A DNA stretch of 64,000 nucleotides from Paenibacillus sabuli (GTDB lineage: Bacteria > Bacillota > Bacilli > Paenibacillales > Paenibacillaceae). Made by a program: the position numbers and the translations under genes. Positions within the stretch are counted from its first letter, which is position 1. Each line of letters opens with the position of its first letter. The notes under the pieces are model-generated. The model worked only from the letters and a program-made list of their open reading frames with translations. It had not been told where the DNA came from and did no database searches. The stretch is taken from assembly GCF_014705605.1 (NCBI RefSeq), contig NZ_JACXIZ010000036.1:36246-100245 (forward strand), in the 5' to 3' direction. Of this stretch, positions 43,201-52,800 are shown one piece after another.

Positions 43201-46200
43201 TGCCCGCGCCGCGCGAGAGCACCTTGATTTTATCGGCAATGCTATCGTTGGCCACAAGGCTGCGGTTCTCTCCGATCATGCCGCCCGCAATCGCATTCGC
43301 CGCGCGGCTCTCCACGACCGGAGAATTGGAATTCGCCGTATTGCCGATGATCCGCGTGTTGTGCAGCGTGCTCACGGCAGACGCCGGATCCGCATCCGCA
43401 TCGTATGCCCGGCTGTCGTTCACGCCGACTGCGCCGCCGACGATGGCGCCGGTCGCGCCCTCGAGCGCCTTGATGCCGAGCGTATCCATATAGCTGCCTG
43501 TAACCACGGCCGTCTCCGAGCCGCGGAAGTAGCCCGCTACGCCCCCGGCCACACCGTCCTCCGCGCCCAGACTGATATTGAGCACGCGCGCCGTCATGTC
43601 CGCGATCCGCGTCTCCTCGCTATATCCTGTCACACCGCCTGCATGCGCCTCGGCAGCCGCCGCCGTCGCCGTCAGGAACACCTGACGCAGGTTCGGATAA
43701 TCCGTGTCGCCGGTGCCCGCGATGCTGCCGCCGACGGTCTGCCCGGCCACGCCGCCAGCGCGGATGCCCGGTGCCGCGAGCGACAGGATGACATAATCCG
43801 AGTCCTCCGCCATGACGGTCGGATTGGTGATCACTGCGCCTTCGCTGCGTCCTGCGATACCGCCCGCCCGCACATCGGCTGCGCTGGCGGTGACCAGCAC
43901 CGCTTCGTGCGCCTGGACCAGCACATCCGCGATCGTCGGCGCGGCCGCACCCTCGACCGCCGGCGCCGTCATGCCGACCGCGCCGCCCAGCGCCGTGCCC
44001 GGACCGGCCGTCGAGAGCGCCATATTGGTCGCAGCGCTGGCGGCGATATCGCCGGTATTGGAGCCGGCGATGCCGCCGCCGGCGCTGGCGGCGCCGTCCA
44101 GCGTGATCGAGCCGTCCGTAGCGCTCGCATTGACGAGACGGCCGCTGTTCGTGCCGGCGATGCCGCCGGCCTCCATATCCGCGCCGGTCCCGGCGATGAC
44201 CGTGCGCAGCGTCTCGATCACAGTCTGCTCAGCGGACTGGATGGCGCCGTTGACGCCGATCGCGCCCCCGGCGACGAGATCCGCGCCAGCGCCGTCCACG
44301 CGTACGTCGCGCGTCAGCAGCTGAACGGCCGTCACCTCGGAGCGGCCGAGCCCGCCCGCCAAGCGGCTGTCGCTCGCCGTGCCGCCCTGCAGCGATACAT
44401 GATCGGCGACGATCGGCTGCCCGGCTGCCCCGACGGTCGCCTCGCCCGTGAGCTCGCCGGCGACGCCGCCGAGCGTGTAGCCGCTCCGGCCGTCCGCCGC
44501 CGACAGCGTCGTGCGATGCACCTCGCTGTCCGTCAAGGCCAGCTCGCCGCTGTTGAGGCCGACGATGCCGCCGCCGGTGAGGTTGTCGGCATCGTCTGCT
44601 GCTGTCGGGATGTCCGCGCGAACGAGGACCGTATCGTCCGACTCGCTATCGGCATCGCCGACCCGCACGCCGGACATGCTGCCTTGCGCCAGCGCCGCCG
44701 CACCTCCGGCATAGCCGTCCGGGGTACGGACGGTCAGCGTCGTATAGACAATCTGCGCGCCGTCCAGCTCGCCGACGAGCTGGCCCGCGATGCCGCCCGC
44801 ATGTCCGTCGGTGACGATCTGCGCATGCGCGTCGTCCGTCCCCGCTGCGCGTGCGTCGCGCAGCTCGGCATGATCCGCGATGCCCGCGATGCCGCCGCTG
44901 TACGTATAGGCGCCGCCTCCCTGGGCGTCGATCGCGCCGCCGAAGGAGAGCCCGGCCAGCGCCGCCTCATTGCCCGCAGGGCGCGTATAGCGGCCGACGA
45001 TGCCGCCGGTCGCGACCGGCGCTTCCTCGGTCGCGCCGCTGCCGGTCACCGTGATGCTGCCGGCGAATGCCAGCTCGTCGATGCGGTGCTCGGGCGCATC
45101 CCCCGGCACCGTCCCGATATAGCCGCCCGTATAGAGCAGCCGCTCGCCCGCTACGCGAATCTCCCCGGTGCTGTACGCATTGCCGGCTGCGCCGGTGCTG
45201 CGCGCGAACGTCCGATTGCCGGCCACGCCGCCGGTATACAACCCGACGTCGCCGCTCACCTCGATCGCGCCGCTGTTGCCGTACGCCTCGACGCCGGTAT
45301 CCTCCAGCAGGATGCGGTCGCCGCCATAGCCGATCAGACCGCCGGTGTAGGCCTCGTTCAGCTCGCCGTCAGCAGGCGCTGCGACCGTGATCGCCCCGGA
45401 GTTCACCGCTTCGCCGTCGAACTGCACTGTGCCCGAAGCATGGCCGAACAGTCCCCCGGTATGCACATCCTGGCGCCCGGTCGCCGACACCGCTACAGGC
45501 GACGCCAGATCGTCCGCCCACACCGATGTCGTATCCAGCAGCCCGGCGATGCCCCCGGTATAGACGCGGCTGCCGCCGTCATTGACGATCGCTGCGCGCC
45601 CGTCAAAAGCCGTATCGAACGGGTAGCCGCCCTGCTCCGCTGTGATCGCGCCGATCAGACCGCCGGCTGCCGACAGCGTCGCTTGCGGCGCATCAATCGT
45701 CACCGCGCCGTCATTGCTCGTATTGGTCGAAAAGCTCACCGCGCCGTCCGCACGTCCGACGATGCCGCCGGCATAGCTGGAGCTGCCGCTGCGCACCGTC
45801 ACTGCGCCTTCATTGACAATCGGAGTGCCGTCCTCTTCCATGAGCAGCTGGCCTTCGGCCGCGCCGGCGATGCCGCCGCCGATCGCCCGTCCCGAATAAG
45901 CCGGACTGGCAACCGTGAGCGGTGTCTCGTTCGCCACGCGCTTGAGCGTCAAGCCCGCAGGACCGCTATGTCCGACGACCCCGCCCGCCTCGACGTCGGC
46001 GCCGGTCGCTGTGAGCGCCGACGCCTCGTACGCCGAGTTCGACAGGCTGCCCTCGGCGTATCCGGCGATCCCGCCGGCGTACACCGTCTGGCCGCCTTCG
46101 ACACTGATCGGCACCTCGCTGACGATATCGTAGATCGTGCCGAGGCCGCTCATCTTGCCGACCGCCGCGCCGCCGTACACCGTCTGCGCGACCGACTGCA

Positions 46201-46702
46201 CATCGAGCTCGCCGCCGCCGGCCAGCGTGAAGCCGCCGATCGTCGCATCCTGCGCATAGCCGACCAGTCCCGCGTACGGGACGTCGCCGAGGATACGCAT
46301 GTTCGCGATCGTGAAGTTCTGACCGTCAAGCGTCAGCAGCGTTCCGCGGAACGGATGCGCCTCCGTGCCGATCGGCACCCAGTCGTGGGCATCCAGATCC
46401 ATATCCGCCGCAATTTCAATAATTTTGCCCTCAAAGCCGTACCGCTCCCGGCCCGTGCCGTTCTCCGCCCCGGTCATCGTGCCCGAATTGACCAGCTCGG
46501 CCACTGCCGCCAATTCCGCAGGGGAAGACAGCGTATACGTATCGTATTGTTCAAAGCCGTAAAACCAGCTCGTATCCGTGTAGTCCGTCCACTTCGAACC
46601 GGCCGCGCCGGCAGCGAGCAGCCACGTGCCGATTGCCGCGACGGCCAGCACAGCGGCAGCCGCAATGCGGAAGGAGCGTTTGCTTGTTTTTCTCAATTCC
46701 AT
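37250..46702 (-). CDS. giant GLUG-repeat SLH-anchored surface protein (3150 aa)
   Basis: 3150-residue exported protein. A signal peptide spans about residues 9-32. Three repeat blocks follow (roughly 60-1360, 1430-2240 and 2245-2700), each opening with a conserved W-V-P-I-G/W-V-A-I-G plus LDGQ-type lead and continuing as tens of short glycine-rich GLUG-like units (VAGGIAGxNxG patterns) that would stack as a beta-helix. Two chitobiase/beta-hexosaminidase C-terminal-like modules (YYTLDGAQP and YYTTDGTEP) follow near 2780-2960. Three SLH-type motifs (GYPDGTFR...LTRAE) occupy 2968-3150 and should anchor the protein to cell-wall polymer. The ATG at 46702 follows AAGGCGG. Third of three giant co-oriented genes. 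Confidence 0.85.
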   Translation of the reverse strand: MELRKTSKRSFRIAAAAVLAVAAIGTWLLAAGAAGSKWTDYTDTSWFYGFEQYDTYTLSSPAELAAVAELVNSGTMTGAENGTGRERYGFEGKIIEIAADMDLDAHDWVPIGTEAHPFRGTLLTLDGQNFTIANMRILGDVPYAGLVGYAQDATIGGFTLAGGGELDVQSVAQTVYGGAAVGKMSGLGTIYDIVSEVPISVEGGQTVYAGGIAGYAEGSLSNSAYEASALTATGADVEAGGVVGHSGPAGLTLKRVANETPLTVASPAYSGRAIGGGIAGAAEGQLLMEEDGTPIVNEGAVTVRSGSSSYAGGIVGRADGAVSFSTNTSNDGAVTIDAPQATLSAAGGLIGAITAEQGGYPFDTAFDGRAAIVNDGGSRVYTGGIAGLLDTTSVWADDLASPVAVSATGRQDVHTGGLFGHASGTVQFDGEAVNSGAITVAAPADGELNEAYTGGLIGYGGDRILLEDTGVEAYGNSGAIEVSGDVGLYTGGVAGNRTFARSTGAAGNAYSTGEIRVAGERLLYTGGYIGTVPGDAPEHRIDELAFAGSITVTGSGATEEAPVATGGIVGRYTRPAGNEAALAGLSFGGAIDAQGGGAYTYSGGIAGIADHAELRDARAAGTDDAHAQIVTDGHAGGIAGQLVGELDGAQIVYTTLTVRTPDGYAGGAAALAQGSMSGVRVGDADSESDDTVLVRADIPTAADDADNLTGGGIVGLNSGELALTDSEVHRTTLSAADGRSGYTLGGVAGELTGEATVGAAGQPIVADHVSLQGGTASDSRLAGGLGRSEVTAVQLLTRDVRVDGAGADLVAGGAIGVNGAIQSAEQTVIETLRTVIAGTGADMEAGGIAGTNSGRLVNASATDGSITLDGAASAGGGIAGSNTGDIAASAATNMALSTAGPGTALGGAVGMTAPAVEGAAAPTIADVLVQAHEAVLVTASAADVRAGGIAGRSEGAVITNPTVMAEDSDYVILSLAAPGIRAGGVAGQTVGGSIAGTGDTDYPNLRQVFLTATAAAAEAHAGGVTGYSEETRIADMTARVLNISLGAEDGVAGGVAGYFRGSETAVVTGSYMDTLGIKALEGATGAIVGGAVGVNDSRAYDADADPASAVSTLHNTRIIGNTANSNSPVVESRAANAIAGGMIGENRSLVANDSIADKIKVLSRGAGSVVGGHTGVNRAAGTLYYAYANSDLTIQGQDVHAGGLVGLNEGEVLASYVDVDVTGSAEGTAAHAAALGGLIGVNEGLVERSYSVSNVSADGAFMLVGGVVGDHRDGTIRYSYAGKDVKASGAGSYAGGFAGRIAAGTISDSYSAAKVTMSGSAEAGGFAGRYDNDSKNLLYKVYYIKDEAVGINKDLPDFAEGNYRWLNVPARLSTLLAETLRDRGTFPDLSGWDFDAVWRYGSLQAEYRYPELIRTANNGGGGGPDVNANLNWYTRNPNAITFEISSEAELAGLAALVNGTVLGLEREDFAERTVRITRPIHIQSSDWVAIGAAPETPFEGNLEGGGHLIDGLKIAPGQPYSGLFGVVGEQGRIAEVVLEPLGIGATETAGALVGLNRGAIDQATVRLLESVTVTGRIVGGIAGSSSGTLTGLSLTLEEGAAVVAVGTDAAAGGLIGEQEGVVTPAALGELDLAGEIRSAADGAVLGGYIGRQQGEVNGLVVPITYRVTGSGAATVLGGVVGHQRSGGLIGLDVTLEDGSELTASAGDSTVGGVVGLAESAAPLESIALLARADAAPISGGIVGGIAGDKTGQGTAAIDVRELQAGGVQLTTPQVATETVAGGLIGRLRDAVATELSFAGSLRPRSDRTTLGGVVGAGADSVLREVEAEPQVRYQAVSGASALGGVAGAWTAADLDDAVELGSVIPYYTGLYDVRVPGGSIEASGSGAADLTLGGIVGTLDASLYFGESAIALEAREAHSATVGGLVGESRGIVVSSHSAGAVRVEQSTLVRAGGAIGAGEGGALHDSHVDAAADATVTVAAPVTRQPDFPVVQAGGLIGAADGMLLRDASSDMAVVVTSESLEDTIYAGGFAGALGERSAIGDGEIADAYATGSVRVDARTTAIAGGFAGSVNRYAVSRAYASGAVDNAGYDTRTGGFAGAVEREAAIDASYAVQAELHAAGVNHPTRAYMGGFAGYNDGELSDIYAHASELALEVTGANAYKGGLVGYQYRDGSTTDSAYAAAQAAIGHDAGSASALTREDRLATLQLERWLLRTDASFLMGDGADGYAAADPLQWRTAVLLTNDDTQLELYRLFDRAATDVAAADTRLTADMDLTDMIWVPYRDFRQTLDGQGHTVSGLRLEADAGALGLATHNYGTIRGLALTDAEVRTGAAAADAAGLLAGVNHAGAVLADVDVSGTIQAGIAGGIVGRNAGAVQDAAADVVVSGEQQAGGIAGANEADATVGAASAQGTVQGAVAGGIAGTNAGAVQDASSDAVVSGEQQAGGVAGINEASGTISGAATQGTTKAAVAGGIAGVNEGRIAEAATGGAVQAGIAGGIAGELRSGGRIETAFAYGEVTAAAAGAQDATAGGIAGLSAGALTGAHYSGVVSASVSADGSERARAGGIAGYATDGRIADVWNAGEVRAEAGGVIVRGRVFFGGIAGQREAQADIAAALYNRQMLKTDTAYYNASGVRVSGAVAGAAVNDGGRAAGVSAAELAGGSLLQVLDASLWQAGGGFYPQLRAYAGTPRAELAAAALLLDEQDTVYRVTAALRLTADGALRWTSSGAAISGAQARLTAASGGVAFLVETGELQRMITIRKTAPRFEETAQAPRFATAEGTFDKRVEVELATNEANGAIYYTLDGAQPQPGRAGTIRYTGPITLEETTTIRALTVAEDKEPSAVAAATWTRKSSGPGMFFPMPPLPPAPAPIVMTVGDRELEAQAGEPLQVARNSRLVLNVPDGVTLYYTTDGTEPTTASAIYTGAIVIAGDMTLKYITSTDSQVVTVTYTVQPAQFEIRADAPTVRYMASGANGRFRPGEAITRGELVLSLAELLQFEELSVASQFADVPRGRADLIAQFASADIIQGYPDGTFRGERGLTRAEFVVVMSRVLGLDTGAAGTVEFADVQAHWSAPYVEAFVRAGYVNGYPDGTFRPNRLITRAEAVVLINRLIGTSTTAAAGLGFADVPEQHWAYEAIMAAARGE
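39250..39650 (-). repeat. internal DNA repeats in the GLUG region
   Basis: Segments such as CTGCTCGCCGCTCACGAC recur at about 39367 and 39528, and the encoded protein shows near-identical units AGAVQDA-SDAVVSGEQQAGG. Identity is high at DNA level, unlike the degenerate units elsewhere in the gene, so this part has expanded or been converted recently. Confidence 0.7.
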
Positions 46703-46816
46703 CACACCGCCTTATTATGCGTTAACGGCTGTCCGGCCGGCGCAGCGGGCCGCAGCCCGCCGCGCCGGCCAAATCAGCCGTGCATGCTCACTTTTACGCG
46801 GAATGGATCCGCATCG

Positions 46817-49800
46817 TTATTGCGGCTTCGCCAGCCAGACGCCCAGCCGCGACGCGATGACCGCAGCCTGGGCGCGGCTCAGCTCGCCGCTCGGGTCGAT
46901 GCGTCCCTGCGCGTCGCCGGCAATGATGCCGTACCTGACGGCGAGCGCCGCAGGGATCAGGCCCCACTCCGGAATGCTCGCCCGATCGCTGTAAGGCGCG
47001 AGAATCGCATTGGCTTCGGCCGTGCCGAGCTGCGCGCCTTGCTGCAGCTCCAGCAGCCGGCCGATCATCGCCATGCCCTCCATCCGCGTCAGGGTGCGCT
47101 GCGGCGCGTAGCTGCCGTCGCCCATCCCGGTGACCAGTCCGTAACGGGCCGCGATGCCGACGCTGCGCGCATACCACGCTTCATTGCCCACATCCGGGAA
47201 TTCCCCGCTGCCTTGCTTGGTCATCAGCCCAGCCGCGCGCAGCAGCATCGTCGGGAATTCAGCCCGCGTCACGCGTCCGTTCGGATCGAATTTGCCCTGC
47301 CCTTTGCCGAGCACGAGCAGCGCCGAGGCCGAGCGGGCGATGCCCGCCTCCGCCCAGTGTCCGCTCTTCACGTCGGTGAAGGAGGCGTTGCCTGCGAGGA
47401 AGAACAGGCTGCCCGGATCGGTCAGCGGCACGCGCACATACGCCTGGCCGTTCACCATCTCCAGCTCCCACGGCAGCGGCGTCCATGCGCCGTCCTCGCC
47501 GAGCAGCATGACCGCGCTCAGCTCGCGCAGGCTGACGCCTTCCGGCACGGCGATCTGCGCCCGCGTCTGCAGGCTCCAGTCCTCCTCCGCCAGATTGAGC
47601 GAGATCGACGTTCCGGCGCCCGCGCCCAGCAGCTGCGCCTGAATGTCGTCCGCAATTGCAGCCGCGTCGCCGCTGATCTCGACGCTATTGGGCGCGACCA
47701 TCAGCTCCAGATCGCCGTCCAGCCGAGCCAGTTGCTCCGCCGTCAGGGTCAGCTTGAGCAGCGGCAGCTCGAATGCGACTGCCCGTCCGGCCGCGGCGAG
47801 CGTACGCACCGACGCCGCCTCCATGCGAATGACGTAGCCCGTCGCATCGGCCTCGCTCGAGTGGATGACGAGTTGACCGTTCGAATCGGCCACATCATCA
47901 TTCGTGATGTTCGTGGCCAGGATGCCATTCGTCAGCGTCGACTCAATCGCCGTGCCGTTGATCGTCATGGCGCCGCTCTCGGTCTGTCCGCCTGGCAAGC
48001 CGAACCACGGGAAGAACACGCCCCCGCTCTCGCCCCACACGACAGCCGTCAGCACGCCGGAGGCCGCGACGGCCTTCTTGTCGGCCGAGGTGCGCTTGGC
48101 GACGATGAAGCGATCGCCGGTCTGCGCCGTCACGATGCCGTCTTGCGGCAGGATCGTCCATTGGCCGAGATCCGCGCCAAACGACGGCGCAGCCGTCGAA
48201 GCATTGCCCGTGTAACGCTGATAGACAAGCTGGTAGCCGAGCTGCTCGCCCGCCTCGGTGACGACCAGCTTGGTCTGACCGCGCTGGCCGCTAATTGGCA
48301 TGGCATGCGCCTTGATCGTCTGGAGCGCGGTCGGCTTGGCTTCCTCCACCTTGACCGGCGCATAGCCGGTCAGCGTGACGGAGTCCGAGACCCGGTATTG
48401 CACCTCGACCAGCGCCGAGCCGACATGCTCGCCCAGCACCTGGCCGTTTGCGTTCAACGTTACGCCTTCCCCGGCCGTCAGCGCGTAGCTGAGCCGCTCC
48501 AGCTCCTCATCCTTCACAGCCGCTGTTTTGAAGCGCTGCTTGCCGTCCCCTGTTTTGCCGTCCGGATAGCGCAGCGCCGCTTCGATATCCGCCGTAGCTC
48601 CCGGCGCGATGGTGATGGCGCGCAGCGTCAGGCCGACCGGCACCTCGAAGCCGTCGTTGGTAATCGAGACGCTGGCCCGGTTTTCGTTGCCGGCGCCGTC
48701 GACTGCCACGAATGCCAGCTTGACGGTCGGCTCGGACGAGCTGACCGTGATCTCGCCGTCGAATGTCCCGTCGGCATTGACCTTCACTTCCTGCCCGCCG
48801 ACCGTCAGGTAGGCGTCGTTGCTCGTCTGCCCGGCGACCCGGATCTTGCCGCCTGCTGTGCGCTCGCCCGTCTGCGGCGCATCGATGTACAGCACCGGCG
48901 CGAGCGTGTCCACGGTCAGCTCCAGCAGCGTATTGCGCTTGTCCTTGGTGACCGTATTGCGCGCGCGCAGCTCGATCCCGTACGTCCCGTCCGACGCCAT
49001 GCCGTCGATCGTCAGCTTGCCTGCGCTGCCGCCGCCCGTATTGGCCAGCTTGGCGTAGCCGATGCTGCGGCCGTCGAACAGCGCTTCGACCTCGATGTTC
49101 GGCTGGTCGGAGACGAGCTGGATCGTCTGCTCGCCGGCGCTACCGGTCAGCACCGTCAGCTTCGGACCGAAGCCCTCGCTCGAGGCGCTGCGCAGCTTCG
49201 GCTCCGCCGGCACCGGCAGCAGCGTCAGCGCGCTGCCCTTCGCTTCGGCGAAGTGATAATTTTCGTGCTCGTCCGCTTCCTTCGTCGGCTTCGTCGCCGC
49301 CGCGACGGCGACGCTGTATTTCGAGCCGGGCTCCAGCCCGGTGTACTTGATGTTAGCCTCGTCCGTGATGACCTCGTTAGTGGTCGCGACCGCCCGCCAG
49401 TCGCCGACGAGGATGCCCTCGTAGCGCCCGCTGGCGGTATTCCAGTACGGCGCCAGCTCCTCCTCGGTGAACAGCAGCTCGCCGAACGGCATATACTCGC
49501 CCCGCTCGCCGCCCTGCATCGCCTCGGCGTGCAGCGCATAGCTGTGCTCGAAGCCCTCGTGGCCCGCCTTTTTTGCCGCAGGCTTGAACGAGAGTGCGAA
49601 CATGCCGTTGCCCGCCGGCTCGACCTTGACTCCGCTGACCGCAGTCGGCGCGAGCGGATCGATGAGCTCGAACTGCTGCGGCGAGGTCATCGTGTCGTAC
49701 GCCGAGACCGACTTGAGCTCGGCCCGCAGGTAGTAATTGCCCTGCTGCAGCAAGCCGCGGATATCCTCCGTGTCGCCGAGCAGCGAGACGGCCGTGACGT

Positions 49801-52800
49801 CGATGTCGTAGCTACCGCTGCCGTCCGTGCCGACCGGCACATCCTTGGCGATCAGCAGACCGGGCTCGCCCGGCTCCAGCACCTCGTCCGAGGTGGCCGA
49901 CGGCGTCGCCGTACTGAGCGCGTCCTCGGTCAGATACAGGCTGACCGTATCGCCCTCCTTGGCATTGTCGACCGTCCACGAGGCCGTGAAGCGATTGGGA
50001 TCCGCATCGTCAGCCGCCAGCTCGACGCTGCCGAGCTCCGGCTGCGTCGGTACGGCCAGCAGCTTCGTATCCACCGGCTCCTCGGCCGTCAAGGTCCAGG
50101 TCGCACCGCTTGCAGCGACGCGCTCCTGCGGCACGATGATGTACGCCTTGTACGAGTCGACAGCGTCGCTCGCCTTGGCTGCCGGGATCCATTGCGTGAA
50201 TGCCGTGGCGTCAGGATCGGTATTCGTATTGTCGTAGACGATCGGATAGCTCTTGCCGGTGCCGTCCTTGAGCGTCAGATTCGGCACGTCCGGTCCGTCG
50301 TAGGTCACCTCCAGCAGCGCATTGCCGCTGGCCTCGCCCATCGGGATATCGTGGATGCGTCCGCCATTGCGCGAGAGGATGCCGCCGATGCCCACATTCA
50401 TCGTGCCTTGATCGACTACAGCCACACCATTGCCGAGATCGCGGTAGACGACCTCTTGCTCCTCTTGCTCCGGCGTCAGCCAGGAGGTGGCGACCGTCTC
50501 GATGCCCTGGCCGATCACGAGCAGCTGCGGGCCCTTCTCCGGGTCCTCCACGATCAGGTGCACCATGCCGTCCGGCAGCGCCTCGCCGGAGGTGCCGAAT
50601 TCGATGCCCCCGCCCCAGTAATACGTGATGCCAAGCGAGATGAGCAGGATGCTGACGCTGCCCCATACCTTGTCATTATTCAGTCCGAGGAACACGCTCG
50701 ACAGCGGCATCCCGCCGACGACCGGCACGCTGCCCGGAATTTGCACCTTCGCTCCGATGTAGCCCTCGAAGTCGATGCGATTTTTCTCCAGATTCTGACC
50801 GACGAAGATGCCGGCCTTGCCGATGATGACGTCCCAGCCCATGACGTCGACCTCGGCTTGCAGCCGCACGAACCACGGCGTGACCCACTGCGCCTCGAGC
50901 AGCGCCTCGGTGATCATCGGGATCAGGTCGTCCCCGGACGGATCCGTGGAGAAGTCCAGCTTGCCGACAATCGCAATGCCGGTCCGCTTGAGCGTCATAT
51001 CGATATCGCCAAAGTGATACGCCGGCGGAATGCCGAAGCGCAGCGACACGCCCGCTTCCAGCGTCAACGGGAACGGATCGTCGCTCGTGCCGCCTGCGAT
51101 CGTATCGGCCAGCTCGCGGATCGCGCCGCGGATCGCGGTCAGATAGGTCGCGCCGGTGATGAGCACGCCCGGCTGGCCGAGCGTCGTGCCGAAGCCGATC
51201 ACATCCGGCAGGATGCGGCCGTCGTCGACCTGCTTAAGGGCGAATTCGATATCGACCTCCATCATATTGCTGAGCTCCGCCGAGAAGTTCAACCCGTAAT
51301 AGTTGTTGATGCCCTCGACCTTTTGCTCGTAGTGGGTCACATTGAGCTCGCCGCCTACGCCCTCGGCCTTGCTGTCGGGCTTGATCAGGCCCATCTCCTT
51401 GTTCAGCTCGAACTTGAGACTGGCGTCGACGCCGACGAAGCCCTTGTCATTGAAGACGACGTCCTTGATCTCGGCGTCGACGATCGCGAAGGACACCGAG
51501 CCGCCGAACGATACGCCGCCCTCGCGCAGAATGAATTCATTGAAGGAGAAGGTGAAGCCGCCCACCGCCATCGGCATCAGGTTGAACAGCGAATGACGAT
51601 TGAAGTAGACATCCTCCACCATCACCTGACGCATCGGGTTGAGACGCGAGCCGAGCTCGCCCTGCGCCCACGCCAGCGACCCGTTCAGCGAGTCGTCCTC
51701 GGGGTTGTCGTTTTCTTCGTCCTCGCCCTCTTCCTCCTCTTCTTCTTCCGGCTCTTCCTCTTCTTCCTCTTCGCCGCGCGGTATGCTCTTCTGGAAGCCA
51801 TTGTAGAAGTCCAGCGTCCACTCGCCGCGGTGGAAGACGAAGCCGCTGCCGGCTACGCTGAGCGTGCCGTCGCCGCGGACGAACAGCGTGTCCAGCAACG
51901 GAATCGATTCGTACTTGGAGCCGAATACCTCGAGCCCGCCGCGCACGAACACCAGATCCTTGCCCTGGTAATCGACAGCGCCGTTGATGATCGCCGGCTC
52001 GGTGGACGTATCGACGACGACCTGCACATTATCGCCTGTACCGACCTGACGGACCATGCCCTCGATCGTAACGAGCGATTCCAGGTCGTCGCGATCCTCG
52101 AAGAACGCCTCCATCTCCTCCTCCGAGGCGAACGTCCGGTAGTTGTACAGCGCGTATTCCTCAAAAACGCCCTCGTCCGGCGTCAAGTAGTCGCCCATAT
52201 CCAGGTCCGGATCGACCACCCGGCTGGACATGACCATCTGGGTGAATGCCGGCCGCAGCGCCGTCTTGGCCGCATACAGATCTGCGCCCGGGGCGAACGG
52301 CTTGTGATACATCGCCTCGTTGACCGCCTCCAGGTCTTCCTCCGAGGCGGTAGCCGAGACGAAGCTCAGATCGACGAGCTGCTTGTACACCGCCATCAGG
52401 TTCGAATTGCGAATGCGCGCCTCCTCGTTCTCGGTGACGAGGAACGTCTGCGCGGTCGTGATGTCGAACAGCGCCGCGATCTCCTCGTCGCCGCCGGCAT
52501 CGCCCTTATAATCAATCTCAACCTGATATTCGCCGAGCGGCAGCTCCGGTCCGAGACCGGACTCCACGACGTCGCCCGCAGCGTCGACGCGGTCGCCGCC
52601 GCGATACGTGATGATCATATCGCCGGTCGAGCCGTCGTCGGTCGGCTGCAGCAGCACCGACGACTTGACCGGCACCTTGTACCGCGCGCCGGTGACCGTC
52701 TCCTTCAGATACAGGTCGAAGTTCGGGTCCGAATTGGCGTCGCCGACGTTGTAGGCCTCGACATTCGACAGATTGACGGTCACATACTTCTCGTCCGTCG

